In this document: piece after piece, positions 9,750 to 22,792 of the stretch | Numbering within the stretch: position 1 is the first letter of the stretch | Layout: every line of letters begins with the position of its first letter | NCBI GenBank assembly: GCA_027922465.2 | Contig: BQMF02000025.1 | Span: 1 to 64,000, forward strand | DNA: 64,000 bases | DNA from: Turritopsis dohrnii | Taxonomy: Eukaryota > Cnidaria > Hydrozoa > Anthoathecata > Oceaniidae | Direction of reading: 5' to 3' | The notes under the pieces: generated by a model | The model's database searches: none | The model's input: only the letters and a program-made list of their open reading frames with translations | Told to the model about the DNA's origin: nothing | Program-made: the position numbers and the translations under genes

Positions 9750-12137
9750 CAATTTCCACGCCTTAGCGAAGGAAATTGTTTGATTTAGACATTCTATCTA
9801 TCTAACCCTCTCCATAACAGTTTTTTGCCGTTTTCGGAAAGTCCGTTCGGATTTCGGATTGTTTGTTTATTCAGAATAGTTAATGACAGACCCAAAACTC
9901 TATGCAAAAGGTAATACAAAAAGGCCACTTTCAATAATAATTCACAAAAAATAATAAGCTTTTTATACTTTTCAAATACTTTTAGAAGTTATTTTAGCCG
10001 TTTTATATTTAAAACTTCCCAATTCAATTATCTTTAAAATTTCTTTAATAAGTCAGTAAAATATGCACACCGAACACGTGAATCGTTCTCGAACCGTTTG
10101 GTTTATGTTTTGAGGAAACTGTAGGAAGAAGCTTTGAAGAAGAGTTTTAAGACTTTATCTACTATTGCAATCGAAATATAATCATAAGAACATTCCTTAT
10201 GGAGGAAATATTGATGTTTAGCTGACTCTGGGAAAAATTCTTGAAAAAGAAAGTGAAGGTTTGATAGTAAACGAAACTTTGCTGTGAAAAAAACTTTCAA
10301 TATCGCAGCAGAAAATGTATTATAGTATCAAAACATTACTGGTGAATACGTCTTATCAATAAATGCATGAAACATGTTCATTTCATTTAATAAATATTAC
10401 ACCGAAAGTTGAAGATATTGAAAATAAAAATAAACAAATGAAATTGTCATAGCAGCACAAATCATTAGTGAATGAATTGACCCAAACATACATACATACT
10501 GAAAGTATAAACATGTGCAAGATATTGGTGAACGATATGTCTTATAAAACTGCTTTTCTGGCTCCGAAACGTCATAGTGAATTGAAAAGTGGTAATAAAT
10601 TAAAGAAAAGAGTAATTTGGGGAATTCTGGACTGTTTCAAATTATTCATCACTGTACAATGCTCGGTCAAGCTATCACTTGCGTGGAACTGATTAGTTTT
10701 AAATTCACATTTAAAAGAGTTTAAGATGACATTGTTCAAAATAATCCTGCAAACCGTCGTGGAGGCACAATGATTTAGTTTGGATATATGTCAGAGGAAA
10801 AGAAACTTTGGATGATGATTAGAATCCAACCAATTATATACATAAAATTAGATCACTAAAGCCTTGTGAAAATTTGGATTCTAACATGTTCTAGGACACA
10901 ATATCTTAAGGGGATTTTTTTTGCGTGGATTAAGTTTTGCAACTTTTGCGAAATTCGGCCAAAGTCGCAAAAAATAAATCCACGCAAAACATCAAGACAA
11001 AAACGATTCAGGAAAATAAATCCACGCCAAATTTCATGATTTTATTTGCTCATTTTTTGGCTCTGTGTACCTTTTATATATTAACTATTTCCTTGTACTT
11101 ATCAAGCACCGATTGGTTTTGCAATGTGGCAGGCATGGAAATGATGATTTTTACTGTTACTTCTAAGCTATATTATAAAGTACACACATTGCACTTTGTG
11201 CCCATTCGCAAATATAAATCCAAACATTTTCCTTGAGAAGCTCTGACTCGAAAAAAATAATCCACGCAAAACACTCTCAAACCTTGGCTCGCAAAAATTA
11301 GTCCACGCAAAAAAAATCCCCTTAGGTATATCATGTTCGAAAAGAACATTTTCATACAGATCCTAACAAAGTTTCATTGTGTCATTTGTCTTTTCGTGCA
11401 CATTGGTGTTATTTATAGACACCATAGAAGTGGTAATATGCAGACAGTTGTGGATTTAGAGTGTAGTCGCAACTTGTGGAGAAGCGCATTAACATAAGTT
11501 GTGAATTCAGTTCATATTATCAATGGGATTATTTGAACCTTTTTCTTTTATGTTTGAATTGCTAACACTCTCCTACACAAGTTGCGGCTTACCTCTGGAT
11601 CCGCCACTGGCAGGTTAAGTAGAAATAGATTTTCGTATTGTATGTTATGTTGATTTAAGTTATGTATATAATTTTTATCTTCTTGTAATCCTGTTAAATG
11701 TCATGGATTAAAATCTTTGAAATGCCCAAGTTTCTCCTGCTCGTATTAATGCAAGTTATGAACAATTTCAATGTTTATTTAAATATATATTACCAACAAT
11801 GTTTACTTAAATATATTACCGAATTCACATTTTTGACAAAATTTGGAAGGTGTGCACAAATAACAATTGGAAGGTCCTGATATTAAAGTTGGCAGTTACT
11901 TGCAGATTTTTCCCTGATTTTTCCTTGATTTTCAAATGATTTCGGTTCACTTCTATCGAATATCATTTTATTCTTCATGTGAACCATAAGTCATACTTTG
12001 GGAATTGTGATAGACCTGTTCTCACGTACGCAATAAGAACAGAATGGATAGTCATTCAGATATCTTGAAAAATTAGCCTAAAGCTATTTCCTCTAGGCCT
12101 GATGCGGAAATTGTTCAAGCCCTGAGGCTTCTAGTTT
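9750..12137 (+). repeat. 2.4-kb repeat, left arm of a distant inverted pair
   Basis: The whole segment recurs in reverse orientation at 52035-54396. Matching landmarks run in order: a TTAGCGAAGGAAATTG end, a frame around 10468 shared almost residue for residue, a nested MITE, a 60-codon frame at 11698-11880 identical to 52292-52474, and a CCTGAGGCTTCTAG end. No transposase, reverse transcriptase or clear terminal inverted repeat was recognised, so the class is unknown. The short frames have no known domain and are not called as genes. Confidence 0.85.
10910..11321. mobile_element. TTAA-flanked MITE nested in the left arm
   Basis: The ends read GGGGATTTTTTTTGCGTGGA and its near-perfect reverse complement. 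TTAA flanks the left and TTAG the right, as expected for a TTAA target with one change. Inside are repeated (A/T)TTTTGCG and CCACGCAAA words. About 410 bp, non-coding. The same insertion sits at the same place in the right arm, so it predates the duplication. Confidence 0.8.
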
Positions 12138-13480
12138 AATTTGATTTTGATTAATGTTCTTCTGGACATTACAGCATTTTATTATTCTGACTGGAAATAT
12201 TTTGATAATTTCTCCAAGCTCTCTGCATGATTCTTTAACTTTTCTTAAAAAGAAAAGTAAAGCAAATCTTACAAAGAAAGGAAATAGTCCTAAACTTAAA
12301 CTAGACATTTGCAAAATCATTTCTAATTTTCTTTTTAATTTTTGGAATAGTTAAATGCACCTGCCTTGAATGATAGCACTTAGCAAGAAATTTTAGTTTT
12401 GTGATACAAAAAATATTAAAAAATATATAAAAATATATAAAAACAGAATATCTAAATGTTTATGTATGGCCTTTCCATGCATAAGCATTCCTTTAAAATA
12501 TGCAATAATATGTGTACTGTTATGCCATAAAAAAACGACAATTACATTTTTGAAAGACACGTGACACTGTGCAACTTAGAAAAGTCGTTATGAAAATATT
12601 CAATATTTAACTGTTTCCAAACATACCAACCACAGCATTGCAAAAAAGAATTTTTTCATTTCTTTTCGAAAATAGCTCAGTGGATAAATGATATTCTGTT
12701 CATTGAATTCAACAACTTTCACGAGCAAAATTTAAAGGTATAACCAAATATGGGGAACACTGGTACAAGCTGTTGTTATTGTAATAAAAGCTAATAAAAG
12801 CTATTAGTAATTAAACTGAGGCATACTAGTATAGGTGTCCATTATCAAGAAATTTTAAGGGGATAATTCAACATAGAATATCATGCTTTTCTTCGGAGTA
12901 GCTGCTGAATAAGAAAATTTTCATTCGCATTTCAGTGAGATAAGTTCAAACAAACATCCGAAATTTTCATCTTAATGTCCTTGTTCAAATAACTTTTATA
13001 TAATTTTCCCCTAACGTTTCAATATATAAATTTTGACGAAGATATTTTGGAACTTATGAATTCCTGTACATTCAAAAATACAATGTTTTTTAGACAACCT
13101 GTGAAATGTTACGAAATATTAAGGACACTGATACGCTTCCCTAGATGCACTACAATATTTGACTAGCGGCAGTAAGAGTATTCAAGGTATGACATTGATT
13201 AAGTTCTTGTTTTCTATTTGAGGTTTTTTCCAAGGTTTCTGTGGAACTTAAATTTTGTAGGTTTGCAAAAACATTGAACGTGCATCGTGAGAGAGTTAAA
13301 AAAAAGCGACGTCAAAGTTAGTGAGGTGAATCAAAATGACACATTACTGATTGTCTGGATTTTATAATGACTTTCTTCTTATATTTGTTTCGTAACTTTC
13401 TTCTATTTTCTTATACTTTCTTATATATTTCCTCTATTCTTACTTTTATTGAGAAAAGTTGGAAAAAGCAAAGGAATAAT
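12138..13480. other. intergenic, no gene seen
   Basis: A+T-rich sequence with no domain-bearing frame and no clear repeat boundary. Confidence 0.5.
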
Positions 13481-13483
13481 TAC

Positions 13484-13580
13484 TTTTCCTTTACTAAGTC
13501 ATAATGTCATAATGTCATAATGTCATAATAATTACTTTTCCTTTACTAAGTCATAATGTCATAATGTCATAATGTCTTAA
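13484..13580 (+). repeat. short tandem repeat with TCATAATG sub-units
   Basis: Two copies of a unit of about 60 bp start AATTACTTTTCCTTTACTAAG and end in three or four TCATAATG repeats. Confidence 0.85.
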
Positions 13581-13897
13581 AACCAATATTTCTTAGAGAA
13601 TTACATGCAAGTATGAAGTTAGACAGGTATGCCTGTTATAAACTGATTTGTAACTAGCCATAACTGTATTGTAAACCTTATTTGTTTTAAGGTCGGTGGG
13701 AGTCTGATACAGGCTATACCTCCATCTTACAGACAATTTTAAGAGGCCTTTAAACATGAGAGGAGTTTTTCGTAAGACATTCGTGAATGTATACACTCCT
13801 CATAAAGGAAATTGCAGATTAAAATGATTCCATTGTAGGCTATATAGATAGAATTGGAATTTGAAGTGGGAATTCAAGTGTATATTTATATTAAATG

Positions 13898-14775
13898 TAC
13901 AAACCTTAATAGGCAACACATCAACATATCTTTCACATCTGAAGTAGAGTCTGAAAATCGTCTTCCTTTTCTTGATGTTTCTGTTATTTGTGAATTAAAC
14001 AAGTTTGTTCCAACTATTTAAAGGAAGCCCACTTTTCAGTGGTGTTTACACAAATTATTGTAGCCTTTTGCCTGATGAATATAATAAAACTGGATTAATT
14101 TTTACTTTGATTTTCAGAATTTTTAGGATTGTATCTGATTTTTCTAAGTTCCACTTAGAGATGCAGGATCTTCGAGGCAAACTGCAAAGAAATGGCTACC
14201 CCTCCAACTTCATTGACCGATGTATTAAGTCATTTCTTGACAGAATGTTTCGAGATAAGAAAGTTGTCACTACTGTGCTCAAGTTCGAAGTACTTCTTGT
14301 TTTGCCATATTTAGGTAAATTATCTTTGAAATTAAGAACTCGCTTACTTAGTACTTTTAGTAAAAACCTTCCTTGTTGTCAACTTAAGGTAATTTTAAAA
14401 TCTAGTAGTAGAATTAGCGATTTTTTCTGTTTTAAGGACCGTACCCCAATGGCTCTGCGCTCAAATGTTGTATATAAGTTCAAGTGCGATGGCTGCAATG
14501 CCATCTATTATGGTAAAACTATGCGACATTTGAAAGCATGAGCCTGCGAACATTTGGGAATTTCGGCCTTAACTGGAAAAGCTGTTAAATTACAGAACAG
14601 CGCTATTTCGGAGCATGTAGTATATTGTAAAAATAAACCTACATTTGAGAACTTTTCTATACTCTCTTCCGCAGGCAACAATTTTAACTTAGAATTGAAA
14701 GAAATTCTGTTAATACGTAAGGACAAACCTATCCTCAATCGTAACATAGCATCATTGCCATTATTATTTTTCTGA
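13898..14775 (+). pseudogene. Penelope-like retroelement, RT end and GIY-YIG endonuclease remnant
   Basis: Read across its breaks, the region shows LPFLDV and RKPTFSGVY, typical of the post-palm part of Penelope-like reverse transcriptases. A linker region follows, then a GIY-YIG-type block: VVYKFKCDGCNAIYYGKT, followed by an EHLGISALTGKA segment and a long C-terminal stretch to a TGA at 14775. A frame change occurs near 14025 in RKPT/FSGVY. An in-frame TGA at 14539 interrupts the endonuclease just before ACEHLG. The upstream reverse transcriptase domain is absent, so this is a 5'-truncated, inactive copy. Confidence 0.7.
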
Positions 14776-14884
14776 CGGGTGATTTGTCCCCGGGGTCATT
14801 TCTTGATCGTATGATCTCACAATCTTATCGCATCGTACGACTTCTTGTATATATGCAGTTACACTTTGTATGGTTTTCCACTTG

Positions 14885-14926
14885 AAAATGGCCGTCGTAT
14901 GGCCGAAACGTTGTTAAATATACTTC
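14885..14926 (+). ncRNA. hammerhead-like hairpin in the Penelope-like 3' region (degenerate)
   Basis: CTTGAAAATGGCC, a short loop, GGCCGAAACGTTG follows the endonuclease frame by about 110 bp. The arrangement of a CTGANGA-like box, a stable GC stem and GAAAC resembles a hammerhead ribozyme core, and such ribozymes are known in Penelope-like elements. The first box does not match the CTGATGA consensus, so cleavage activity is doubtful. Confidence 0.3.
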
Positions 14927-14949
14927 ATGAAATGTACAAACATTTAAGA

Positions 14950-15879
14950 ATGATTCCTATGGAATACTCATCAAAGAAATGGGATTATTAACCATTTCCT
15001 CGTGAAAATGTTTTACAGCGATTTCGATGCAAAACTTGGAGAATACAAATTTTTACATATTCGACAATCACAGAACTCCACTAATATTTTCCAAATAAGA
15101 ACGACAGGGAGTACATAACAACAACTGGAAGCGATTTCTTATTATCCCTTTTGTTTTCAGATTTTTCTTATTTTCTTTTTATCTCAAAGTTTTATAAGTC
15201 AATGAAAATTGTTTCTATTTGCCATGATGAAAAACAACTGTGATGAGTCAACCGTGTAAACATCATCACCTTTTTAATTTGTGGAGGGTTCAAGTCCTTC
15301 CTTAGTAATAATTCCTTCCATAGATATCTGCCACATTGTATGATTTTTTTTTATAAGTAAATTGGCTTTGAAGGCTATTTCCATTCACAAAAAATGTGAT
15401 CTGCATCGTGATGTTTTAACCGAGACCATACAGCACTTACCACCAAATTACCGTACGTTTTATATTATTTTGGTGTATTTTGTAAAGACTGATTTGGACT
15501 GAAGAATTGCATAAGGCTGTCTCAGATCGATTGGCCTCTCGTGTCAAAACACTTGACTTGACAGTTTAAGGGTTTGTTTGTCAATGAAACTTAGCAGACT
15601 TTTTAAAAATTTGTAATTTCAGCATTGTTTGAGCGCAAAACACAGTAGAAATCACCATGCCAAAACACTTTGATGAATCAGCATTCAGTCAAAAAATAAA
15701 AGTTGTTTGCAATTGTAGTTTCTAAGGCTTATTATAAAAAAAAGGCTTTTTAAATCAATCATATTTCGATAAAAATACTTTCATTTTCAAAACTATTTTC
15801 CCGGAAGGAGTCTTCATAGAACAAGGTATTAGCAGACGAAAATTTAAAGTGAAACTATTCATGCTTACAGAGTAACACT
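14950..15879. other. intergenic, no gene seen
   Basis: A+T-rich sequence with no supported coding frame. Confidence 0.5.
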
Positions 15880-16085
15880 GCTAACGTGCGAAACATTGGC
15901 TTTAAAAAATTGTCATGTAACTGTTTTTTGTTTTCGCAAATTGATTTTATTGTTGAACATCTTAATTGATCGTTAAGAATTTAATGAGTTATTTTTTCGA
16001 TTTTTTCTTCTATTACTATTCCATTTCCTACAAATAATACATCACGATATAAAATTTTCTTCAAAAACTGCGATTATATTTTTTG
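15880..16085 (+). repeat. dispersed repeat, copy 2
   Basis: It shares the ordered blocks TGTCATGTAACTGTTTTT, GAACATCTTAATTGATCGTT, ATTTTTTCGATTTTTTCTTC and AAAACTGCG with 62780-63060, and its later part with 2167-2335. Confidence 0.65.
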
Positions 16086-16111
16086 GATCCAATTATTTGA
16101 AACCGTACTTG

Positions 16112-17064
16112 ATAAAACATGAACCGACCAGAACCCAGCAGGAACCCACCAAGAACCGTCCATAACCCAACAGAGACCCATCAATACAGAACCTAAAAAT
16201 CATAGGTGCGACCCTGTACCTAGGACCCTAAAAGCGAGACCCAGGAACCAGGACTCTCAATTCAAAAGTCAGACCCGGGATCTGGGTGCCGAGCATTGTT
16301 AGTGACAAAAATAAATTTCACGCAAGATTCAAAGTACGAAATGAGAAAATGATTTGACACTTTTGGTTAAAACAAGTATTGATTAACATTTACATTATCA
16401 CAGGTGGCTCCAGCTTTGAAGTTAACAAGAAAGAATTCACAGTTCTCCGAGCTACAATTGTATAAGGGAAAGGATCTGAATCCGGTGTCCCATCTATCAC
16501 GTATAGACTCCCTGGTCTTGGATCCCACCTGTTGTATGTAGGGTTGGGAGTCCCAATTCCCGGATCCCACTTTTCCGGTAGGCCTTTTACCACGTTACAA
16601 AAAATCACCCACACGATTTAAGTAAGTAATGCACAAATAAATTTTAATACTTCACAATATCACTTGTTTACTCTGCACCAGTCTAGGAAATTACTGCACT
16701 TTCAAATAGATCCACTTTGCAAAGCTGAAAAACTACATTGCAATATGTTATTATTACGCAAAACGACACAATTACTGTGTGTTAATATATATCTTATCAA
16801 GAGAATTGTTTCTTTAGAGAATTTTTGTGCACACTTTCGGCATTCGGATCCCGGGTTTGACTTTTGATTTGTTAATTCTCGGTCCCACCTTTGATCTTAA
16901 GTTCCCTAGCCCCACCTTTGATTTTGGGTCGCAGGTCCCTCTTTTGATTTTATGGTCCTGGGTCCCATTTGCAGGGTCCGCATTGGTATGTCTCTGCTGG
17001 ATTCTGGCGGTTCTTGGTGGGTTCTGGTCGGATCCTGCTGGGTTCTGGTCGGTTCATGTTTTAT
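16112..17064. mobile_element. foldback element with degenerate GGTTCTGG/GGACCC arms
   Basis: The left arm from 16112 starts ATAAAACATGAACCGACCAG. The right arm ending at 17064 is its reverse complement for about 30 bp, then stays alignable for some 170 bp through repeated AGAACCCA, GGGACC and GATCCC words. The centre, 16470-16590, carries more of the same words. No transposase frame is present. The short internal repeats make spurious proline-rich frames on both strands. Confidence 0.8.
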
Positions 17065-17596
17065 AATGTTTGTATTTGAAACACACCGTATAGCGTGACT
17101 TGAACTTGGACAGACGATCATAAAGGCTTCAAACGACACGCCAAATTTACAAAAAAATCGATTCGTTTTTGAAAGATTGTGCATGATTACAATCACGGTT
17201 ATAAATCAAGATTAAGTGTTTCCTGTTTAGCAATTTAGTCTTTTATTTTTGTTGTTTTATCTGGATCATTTTATGAATGCTTTTTGTTAATAAACACATG
17301 TTGAAGAGGTGCGGGAGATATCCGGTCTTTTTAGAGACACCTCTCCCCCATCATCTTCAATCAGACACCTTAATTTCATTAAATTCATTGTCCTTTATAT
17401 CATCTGTCTTTCATTAAAATTTTTGTGCACCTTTTAATTCTCACGGACTTTTTTTGTTTCTCTCCTATATTACGTGGGAACATTTTTGTTTTAAGTCTTA
17501 AAACTCATGTACTTTCCCTATAACAAAAGCGTCATTTTTTATCAAAAGGGTTGAAACTTCGTGTTGTTGTTTCCTTCAATTATGGAATCAAGTAAA
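17065..17596. other. intergenic, no gene seen
   Basis: No supported frame. A short self-complementary stretch at 17306-17350 (AGAGGTGC, GACACCTCT) is too weak to call. Confidence 0.4.
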
Positions 17597-20045
17597 ACAA
17601 GATGCCCTTACGGGCAGAAGGATTTCTGCAAAATCAGCTGAAGTATAAAAATGGAAGACTAACAATAACATTTTTGAAACTTGAAAGATTTTGAATGATT
17701 AAACAATACAACACAACATTGACTGCTGCTCAGTGTAGACTGCACACAGCAGGTGGGAATTGTGACACACAAAGTAAAATGAGCTTTGTTATTGAAATTT
17801 TGAAGTTAAACATGTTCAAACAGCTGACCAAAAGTGTGCTACCAGTGAAAATTTTAATGAATAAATGATTTGAAATTATATGTTGACTCTTTTTTGTAAA
17901 AAGTACCCTTTCATAAACAATACACAAATTACATATAAAAGAAATGTGTGACATAACAATCAACCAACACAATAGAAGAAAAGTTTATAAAAATTCTTTT
18001 AGAAATTCGAAAAGGTCAAATGATCTTTACAAGGCATGCCCAAAGTGTAATTGATACTATGTAAAACTTTGTTGTATATATAATCTGAATGACATGAAAC
18101 ATTGTTTATTTTGGGTATACAACATACGATTAACTTTATATTGATCTTTTCTGATATCACAGTGATTACGTATGAAAATCACATAATACAATGCATTAAA
18201 CATTTGATATGCACTTCCAATCTTCTTAATTACATACAAACAGAATTCCCAAAGCTGCAAATACAAAAAGTAATCAAATATCTTGATCATTAAAAGTATA
18301 ATGCTCTATAAATTTATACCAAAATTTACCAAAGTTTTGTATTGTGCTAGTAATAGTACAGTATTTTGAATTTATATACAGAACATTTCAATTTGCCAGG
18401 ATGATGATCAAGGCTATATTATTACAAAACAAAACGCGATTATAGAAAAAACATATCAACAAACAAATCAACAAACATAAAATAATAATAAATACATAAT
18501 AGTTTATACTGACACTCGACCCACACACAAGCCACATACAACAGGAATAATTTCACAACAGATAACGCGAGCTAATAAAAACGTTCAACTAAAAAGAAAC
18601 ATATCAACTGTGACTAACAATACAATACGACATTAACACTACATACACGGGTCCACACAGCACGTAAAAATTGAAAACAACGTAATTGTTCATTAACAAT
18701 GGTGATTAGGAAGATCATTCGTAAATAGGGGCATTGTCAGTATAACTTAGCTAGAAAATCATCAAGAAAAAGTGGTGCAGAGCAGACAACCACTACTTAA
18801 TGTTGGAGCTGAGGAGAAAAAAGGTGTTAAAGTATTACAATCCAAACAAGAAACAAAAAAAATCTTTCGTATCTGGAAAGGCTTAAACATTGAAATATTT
18901 TTCCCTAATACGAACACATAGCTCTTTGACTCAAAACTTCTTAATTTGCAACTTTTTAGTTAGAAAAGAATTACCACACTACAGTTATTATATAATAAGT
19001 GTACGTACTCCTCAGAGCTTCATAAAAGCATAATTGACACTACAAAACTTTATTGACACTACAAACACTTTAAACTATATATACTACCAGACCATATATT
19101 TATTTACATCTGAATGAAAAATACTTACTTTATTTCGGAATAAAGTATGCAGAATAATGTTAAGTGTACATTGATCATTTCTGAATTCAAAGTAATTACG
19201 TAAGTATATCATATACATACTTCAAACATTAAAGATTGCTATCAATCTTCCTAATTACAAATGGACTAATTGTAAACAAAAAAAGTAAACAAAAATGTTG
19301 ATCATGAAAAATACAAAACTGAAAGTTGAATGTTTTTTACAGGATGTGAAGTGTTTCGATATATATATCAAAATTTGAAAGGCTGTCCATAGTTAGAGAC
19401 ATTGATAACCTAAAAACTACTGATCACCGACAAAAAACAATACTGCACTTCAAAGCATTATACAAGCACATAAGCTTAAAATATAGCTAGAGTGAAACAT
19501 TAACTAAAGACATAAAAAGTGATGCTGAATAGGCAGACATTTGGAGCTGAGATGGAACTTAAGCTGAGCTGTACGCATCCAGAGCTTAAAAAACATTACA
19601 GCCCACATTTGAAAGAAACAATGATCTTTTATTAAAAAAAATCTCAGACATTAATCACAAAAACAAAACGTACCTTTTCATTCTGTTTATAAAACGAAAC
19701 GAAAAATCACCATCGAATCATAATAATATAATATAAGATAATAATAAATTACTGCTACAAATTTTATTTCATCTTCTGTTTTGGAAATGTGCATCTTCTT
19801 TAATTATACTGACTAAGCTGCTTTAGGATCCTTTTGGTTGGTTCTTGTTGTGAGTTTCTTCTTCGACTGAAATGCGTGACTTTGGCTTTGTGTAAACATT
19901 CGCACGAGATTTCAAAAAACCGCTAGGTTTGGACAGTAAAAAGAAGAACAAGATGCCCGTATGGGCAGAAAGATTTCTGCAAAATCTGTTGAAGCATAAA
20001 AAATGAAAAATATTATGACAATTATGAAATTCGACAAAAAATGTT

Positions 20046-20116
20046 ACACGATCAAAGAGGGCTCGAACCACCGACTTTTCGGTTAGCAGCCAAGTAACTG
20101 CGCCACAAAACTACAT
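20046..20116 (-). repeat. tRNA-derived SINE-like head 1
   Basis: On the minus strand it reads TTTGTGGCGCAGTTACTTGG (A-box-like), then TCGGTGGTTCGAGCCC (B-box-like), 30-40 bp apart. The acceptor stem ends do not pair, so this is not a functional tRNA gene. Confidence 0.5.
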
Positions 20117-20252
20117 ATGTCTCTGTAATGTATAAACTGCTAGCTTTAAACAGTAAGAAAAAAATGGAGGTGAAAAGCCGGTTGTAATGTATTTCTTGCT
20201 TTCGCAAAAATCCAAAATCGAAATATTTTATGACATTTAAAAATTTCATCAA

Positions 20253-20322
20253 CGCGGGATTGAACCACCGACCCTTTGGTCAGTAGTTGCTGTAATAACC
20301 GACTGTGCCACGGAAGCCATGC
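20253..20322 (-). repeat. tRNA-derived SINE-like head 2
   Basis: On the minus strand it reads CGTGGCACAGTCGGTTA (A-box-like), then TCGGTGGTTCAATCCC (B-box-like). It is diverged from, but clearly related to, the copy at 20046-20116. No paired acceptor stem and no convincing anticodon arm. Confidence 0.5.
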
Positions 20323-21440
20323 TCGTTAGTATAGATATAAATATATATACCTTTTTTGACTCTTCTGTTTACAAACCGTTGAGAACTTCTTTTTAGTTGA
20401 AAAAGAATGATCACAGTCCAAGATAATTATAAGCTTCTTTTATATATTTTCTGTTTTCACCTTAAAATATGTATATCTTCTTTAAAATCCATTAAATATT
20501 GATCAAAGAAACTTTCGTAAATCTTTCGCTGACATGCAATGCACGGTGCTTTGGTTTCATGTAAATGCACGCACGAAATTTCAAAAAACCGCTAGGTTTG
20601 GACAGTAAGAAAAAAACGGAGAAAAAAAAAACGAAAGCCGGTTGTAATAGCTTTCTTGCTTTCGCAGAAATCTAACAAGATGCCCTTACGGGCAGAAAGA
20701 TTTCTGCAAAAACAGTTGGAAACTGAAAACATAAAAAAAATGAAATACTATAATAGCATTCTTGAAACTTGAATGATTTTGAATCATTGAATGGTTGAAT
20801 AATTTCTTCAATATATTACATTCCTAATTACGTGCTTCTCAGGACATTTTGAAGGCATAATTGACACAATGCGAAACTTTATTATAATGTATGTAACTGC
20901 CAATAAACTGAACAACATGTTTGTTGATACAAAATAATATAAAAGATCCACAGATCCTTTCAGATATCTTAATGAGTATGATCATAAACTCAAAACATTT
21001 TTCCAAGAACATATAAATTTTGGTCATGCAAAATACATTTATATCGACTGAAATCAACATACATAATAGTTAACTCATATCAGAAATTTCTATTTCTATT
21101 CTATTTCTTATCAAATAAGATTAACAATATGGCATGCACTTACATTCTTCATCAAAGTTAAAATTCATGGTCAATTTAAAAAAAAAATCTGTAGGATATG
21201 AATATGCTCTTAAAAATCCGACCAAAGAAACTTGTAAATCTAAAAGGGTTTCTTCGCTGGGTGACATGCGTTGCACGACGTTTTGGTTTCATGTAAAAGC
21301 ACGCATGAATTTTCAAAAAACCGCTAGGTTTGGACAGTAAGAAAAAAACGAAGAACCAAAGCCGGTTTTAATAGCTTTCTTGCTTTCACAGAAATCTAAA
21401 AAGAACAGAGCCGGTTTTAAGGTATTTCTTGCTTTCGCAG

Positions 21441-22792
21441 AAATCCAATAAAAAAGAGAATTTGTACTTTATTTTTTCGAACTTTTCATGACTATCAAGA
21501 CTTCTTTTTATTCTTAATTTTCTAACGAAACGTTTTCAAAAGACGATAGTGATTTAAAACATTGGTGGCACAAATCTATTACTGTGCATAAACAATGAAC
21601 AAAAATCGCTTTCTAGCCGGACAAATAATATCATCATTTTAAATATCTGTTTAATTTAATTCCCTAATCACTTCATGCTCGTCACTTCTCATCAGTGTAA
21701 TGATGTCGATATGAAAACGCCAACCAATGATATTTATGTCTTCATGTACACCATATGCGTTCATTAGAACAGTCATGAAAGCTCAACGGTTTCTGATTTT
21801 TTCAGCTCCTAGGCAAAATACTGTAAAGTTCCCTCTAATTTTAACATCCAAAGGGACAAGAAAACGTTCAATTTATGGAAAGTTCGAATAACGGAGGCTC
21901 ATTTACAAAGAAATCTGATACCCCTGCGCTGCGATTGGAAATGTGCAGATACGCAGGCGTTCCAACATTGGTTTCAGTTTAATAAATAAGAGGCCTTGAA
22001 ATTGTATGAATTAGAGACAGTTAGAGATTCCACTGTAACATTTAGAACTTCATTTATATGTTGCCAAAATGTTAATTTAGTCAATAAAATTAGGTTTCAG
22101 TGAAAATCTTATTAGTTCCAAACATAAAAGCAAGGTCTATTTGGGGAGCATAGTGCAAACGTGATGTGACAAAAAAGTTTTATTAACAGTACACACTTTC
22201 ATAGTAACAAGGAACTGTTACCTCTCAAAATAAATATCCCCAGTTTTATTATCCAATACGTGTATTCTCAACAATCTCTCATAATCAACCAAGTTTAGTA
22301 TTAGCTCTTGTTGAGTAAACATAAATCCTTAGTCTACCTTATTGTTGTTTTTCAAAATTTACTTATACAAATCTATTTAACATAAGCAAAGTTGAAGTAA
22401 TAAAGAAAACAAAATGTCCGTCAGTTTGTCGTCATCGTAATAAGATAACAACTAGTCTCCAGTTGTCATATGATTTAGAAATGAGAACAAGTAGAGAAAC
22501 TTGAGGGTTTTTTATCTAACAGTTCTTATTAGGATATTGCTCATTTTCTGGTTTTCAATTATAATGACCTATTTATAAAGGAGCCATATGATACCTGATA
22601 TCTATTTGGATGGTACCCTTTCTTAAGATAACTGAAAAAAACGGCACGAAGAATTCTCGATTTCCATCAAAGCCATTCGCACAACCGCCGGATTTTTCTT
22701 TTACGATTTGGAAAAATTTGATTGTGAGCAGGAACTGTGTGCAAATGTTTAATTTTTACCCAATTCTGTTTCCCTAATTGTGTTCAGTTATA
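21441..22792. other. intergenic, no gene seen
   Basis: A+T-rich sequence without a recognisable frame or repeat boundary. Confidence 0.5.

Larger units (their letters stand above)
17597..21440. repeat. field of diverged modular repeats
   Basis: Recurring modules are AAGATGCCCTTACGGGCAGA (17602, 19951, 20672), CAAAAAACCGCTAGGTTTGG (19913, 20583, 21313), GCCGGTT...TTTCTTGCTTTCGC (20177, 20637, 21360, 21408), and a longer A+T-rich module with ATAATTGACACNANNAAACTTTAT (18040, 19030, 20855). Their order is partly conserved, so the field looks like two to three decayed tandem copies of a 1-1.5 kb composite unit. Open frames here are repeat-derived and are not called. Confidence 0.65.

Noticed and set aside
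10468..11880. Short frames within the 2.4-kb repeat as possible genes
   Set aside because: They are repeated in the other arm and identical or nearly so, but show no domain. Identity reflects the repeat's youth rather than coding constraint.
20253..20322. Functional tRNA gene
   Set aside because: A- and B-box-like words are present, but the acceptor stem ends do not pair and no anticodon arm can be drawn.
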